Assembly: GCF_028502605.1 (NCBI RefSeq)
Contig: NC_079233.1
Coordinates: forward strand, 5,642,001-5,706,000
Length of the DNA: 64,000 bases
From: Trichoderma breve
Lineage: Eukaryota > Ascomycota > Sordariomycetes > Hypocreales > Hypocreaceae
Direction of reading: 5' to 3'
The position numbers were made by a program, and so were the translations under genes. Each line of letters starts with the position of its first letter. Within the stretch, counting starts at the first letter, position 1. A model generated the notes under the pieces. The model made no database searches and had not been told where the DNA came from. It saw only the letters and a list, made by a program, of their open reading frames with translations. This document shows positions 61,301 through 64,000 of the stretch, piece by piece.

Positions 61301-61905
61301 CAACGTTGGGTAGCATCAAGCAAGTCGGGCCATCTTTTTTCATCCATCTCTCCAGATTAACCCGTAGTTGCTCCGTACTCTTAATTCAAGGTTACACCTG
61401 TCACGGCATTGCTTCCTCGAGTTCAGGCTCTTTCGGGAAGGTGTCATTTATTACTGCACATCGGTTTAATATGAAGCAAGCGTACTAGGACGTTATGCTC
61501 TAGCTCCCATTCATCTTAGTTCCCCCAAATGCCGTTCAAAATTGTGCGCCACAGATCTGAATTAGACGATACACTGCTCTGTAACAAAGAAGTGTGTCCG
61601 ACGTCACGTATTGTGATTTTATACATTATAGCCCAGTCAGCGAGGAAACGTTGCTGGATGCAAGCTCATCGAGGCAGGGCACCATCGATGATCTAAACTG
61701 AAAACATGTAAAACCATATCATAACAGAGGCCAGCTCATCTAGATGTAGACTTCTACCTGATATCGGCGCGATATATGACCGATCTAACTACATGTACGT
61801 GTACCTAACCCAAGAAACCCCTCTTCCTTTTCCCTTCTAATTGAGCGAAAAAATAAAATGCCCGCTTAACCTCTAATGTTACATACACTTCTATCAACAG
61901 TCACG

Positions 61906-63913
61906 CTAACACTTCATAGTGATGCCCTTCCGCTTCTCCGATTCGCGAATCTCAAACATGACCTGAATGCCGACAAATAGACAAGATGATGCGGTGAGAA
62001 TAAAGACAACCCCTGAACATCGTCCACACGTTAGTACAAGGTTTGACAGTCAATAAGAGTGGGAGTTTCAACGTACCAGACCAATCATGCAGAATGCTGC
62101 TGAGGATGCTCTGTAATCCGTCCAGACCAACTGCAAAGCCAACCAAATTGGCAGAAATCATCATGAGCACGTTCGCCACGGCTCCAACACAGCAAAGCAT
62201 ACGATACTCCGTAGGCCGGTTCTCCCACTTCTTTTTCGGGAACAAATAGCTAGCAGTCCACTCCGGCACCATAAAAATAACAATGAGCCAGCCCCAAATG
62301 AGCAGGCGGAGCTTGATGTCGTGCCAAAGGGCGACAAATGTGAAGACCAGTAGGTACGTGATGACGGACCTGGCTGAGGACCTCCAGTTACGAAACGAAG
62401 ACCCACCGAGGGGGACATAAATGTACCGGATGAGCCAGCGGTTGTATGAGCGATGCCAGGCGCGCCAGAAGAGCTGCGTGCTGTAGTTGTTGCTCACGCA
62501 TCGGACCATGTTCTCTGGCGGGTCAATGCCATCCACCAATGCCCAGAGGCGGAACATGCGCCAAGGAAGCAGCAGCTTCAGCCAGATGATGTGGAGGTTG
62601 AAGAAGGACAGGAGACTGAGCTGGGCGGCGGTGTAGTCGCTCCACACAGGAGCCGCTTTGCTGATTGCGCCGACGTAGTCGAAGTGTAGGACAAGCTCCA
62701 TGGAGAGGAGGACAAGCAAGAATCGAATGCCGTACCGAATAGTGCGGGGCCATTCAATGCTCGCGGCGCGATACTTGGATTGCGAAATGTAGTCATTAAA
62801 AGTCAAGATTGGGCCAGCAATATACAGCGGCGCATACAATGCGTAGGCCAGGTAGTTGCGATACGAGAAATCTCTAATGTCGGCAGGAATCGAAATGCGG
62901 TCGCGCTCGGAAAGACCGGCGGGATCCAATCCCTTCTTCTTGGGTGTATTAGACGCAAGGTGACAGTTGAAAGCGGGTGTGACCACGTGCTTACCTCTAG
63001 AGAGTTGACGTTACGCTTGTCGATGCTCCAGTAATAGTCCAAGTTGAAGCTAATGAGTCGCAGAATGGTAATGTTGAAAAGAATGTCCCAGCGCTTGAGG
63101 ATTCCTCCCCAGTTATCCAGCCAATAGCCCCAGTGCGCCAGCGGTCCCCATGGAGGGCCAACCCAGTTGGCCATAAGCTGGAATCTGTATCCCATAGTCA
63201 GTTCATTAGCAAACAATGTGCTAATATTGAAGATCCATGTTGCCGCGGGGATGTATTGCCGGGGCAGCTTGGTCGCAATCTGATAATTGATGCCGAGGAT
63301 GGCGAGAATCTTAAAGGACGATATGCCGTGAAGAATGACAATGAAGATGATGGCAAAAACAAAGTCAAAGATGGCACGTTGATCAAGTCTTGTCGAGCCT
63401 CTGCTGCCTCGCGCGGAGGGCTTATACACAGATTCAAATCCCTTTCGCAGCAATGGGTGGAATATTAAAAGGCCCGTCATGACAGGGAAGTTGCCTCGGA
63501 ACGTGTTGTATTGCGCATCGGAGTTGTCGATTTTTCGACCCGGGATCCATCCGTCGGAGAGGTACCGCTCATACTTGGAATATCTGGGGTCAGAGGCTGC
63601 CCAAGCTGTTAGCGTCTTGTACATCGCATCTCGGGGTTCGAATTCGGGGTTCCTTACGCTTCGAGACATCATATGCTATCCAGAACATGTACGGGACTAC
63701 AAAGATGAAGACGAGATAGTATAGTAAGAACTCGGGCGTCCGCCATTTCGACGGCGGAGCTGAGCTTCGGGCCTTGGCCGCGGCCTCTCTCTCTATGACC
63801 ACATCGCCGCGAGAATCAATGACTGTCTGGTAGGGGACGGAGGTCGGCGAGGTGAATCGCGTGTCGAGGGTGTCGAGGTCGTAGACCTTGCGCAGATAGC
63901 GAAGAAGACCCAT
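61906..63913 (-). CDS. GUP1: Gup1, MBOAT-family membrane O-acyltransferase
   Basis: Gup1 is an ER/plasma-membrane MBOAT protein needed in yeast for remodelling GPI-anchor lipids and for glycerol uptake phenotypes. Four exons, 63913-63658, 63605-62995, 62938-62077 and 62012-61906, give 611 residues, close to yeast Gup1 (560). Many hydrophobic segments are seen ([36 protein letters not shown], and others). The MBOAT His lies in [16 protein letters not shown], and the Asn/His region is preceded by [21 protein letters not shown]. The C-terminus ends with the family tail [10 protein letters not shown]. The third exon follows a tandem AAGAAGAAG acceptor, so isoforms differing by one or two Lys are possible. 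An upstream extension would start at TTG, so the ATG at 63913 is chosen. Confidence 0.94.
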
Positions 63914-64000
63914 GGTGGCTGATCTGGGTCCTGGCGAGCTGGGTTCAGCACATGTTGATCCGATTGGGTGGGCGGTTGCAATGGCAGACAAACAAACGAG
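63914..64000 (-). promoter_or_regulatory. Leader/promoter-proximal region of GUP1, cut by the window edge
   Basis: The 87 bp upstream of the GUP1 ATG is all that is visible. No specific element is identified. Confidence 0.4.

Larger units (their letters stand above)
57042..61905. other. 4.9-kb gene-poor spacer with a poly(T)/poly(A) hairpin and an AT-rich relic
   Basis: No gene is supported. The left end holds the promoter of the unknown gene and the right end the GUP1 3' UTR. Landmarks are TACGGAGTA-type words at 57838, 59492 and 60062, the T18A23 block at 58492-58532, pyrimidine-rich sequence at 59490-59600, AT-rich sequence with many TA steps from about 60530 to 61300, and TACATGTA at 61790-61797. 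Confidence 0.5.

Noticed and set aside
61213..61488. 91-codon ORF in the AT-rich tract before GUP1
   Set aside because: No domain and no gene-like codon pattern; it may be part of a decayed repeat.

Overview
The window is nuclear DNA of a filamentous ascomycete, most likely a sordariomycete of the order Hypocreales; gene content and style would suit Trichoderma or a relative, but I cannot prove the genus from sequence alone. The basis is split genes with mostly 50-70 nt GT-AG introns, CTAAC-type branch sites, fungal-specific protein families (Zn2Cys6 regulator, Gup1, Pof7, Cia2) and long gene-poor spacers. I rebuilt exon structures by hand and checked that every join keeps frame. They remain predictions without RNA evidence.

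Layout. 1-13 kb: the 3' end of an unknown basic nuclear-looking protein, then nicotinate phosphoribosyltransferase (NPT1, minus), divergently paired with the Sin3 corepressor (plus), then cytosolic acetoacetyl-CoA thiolase (ERG10, minus). 13.5-20.3 kb: the U5 snRNP GTPase Snu114 (plus) and, beyond a 2.4-kb spacer, the cytosolic Fe-S targeting factor Cia2 (minus). 20.3-28.2 kb: a 7.9-kb spacer with no supportable gene, leading to a seven-exon Zn2Cys6 transcription factor (28.2-31.4 kb). 31.4-45.4 kb: a second spacer, then a TMEM70-like mitochondrial membrane protein, a single-cysteine DsbA-like protein, a cytochrome P450 with an atypical I-helix, a 4.3-kb spacer and a 2-oxoglutarate/Fe(II) oxygenase, all on the minus strand. 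46-57 kb: a compact housekeeping block holding an FRG1 homologue, a WDR89-like WD40 protein, the mitochondrial carrier Mtm1 (SLC25A39/40 type), the F-box protein Pof7/Hrt3 and a 791-residue unknown protein. 57-64 kb: a 4.9-kb spacer, then the MBOAT protein Gup1 (minus).

Functional links are loose, as expected for a eukaryotic chromosome. Npt1 feeds NAD synthesis and Sin3 scaffolds histone deacetylation; Snu114 is a core splicing factor and FRG1 proteins are associated with spliceosomes; Cia2 and Mtm1 both concern Fe-S and metal homeostasis; Erg10 starts the sterol/isoprenoid pathway. I see no CRISPR, intact transposon, rRNA or convincing tRNA. The most notable non-genic signals are two short palindromic words (TACATGTA and TACGGAGTA) recurring across the spacers, a good-context ORF nested in the long first coding intron of SIN3, a T18A23 hairpin, G-quadruplex-type repeats and two possible decayed AT-rich relics.
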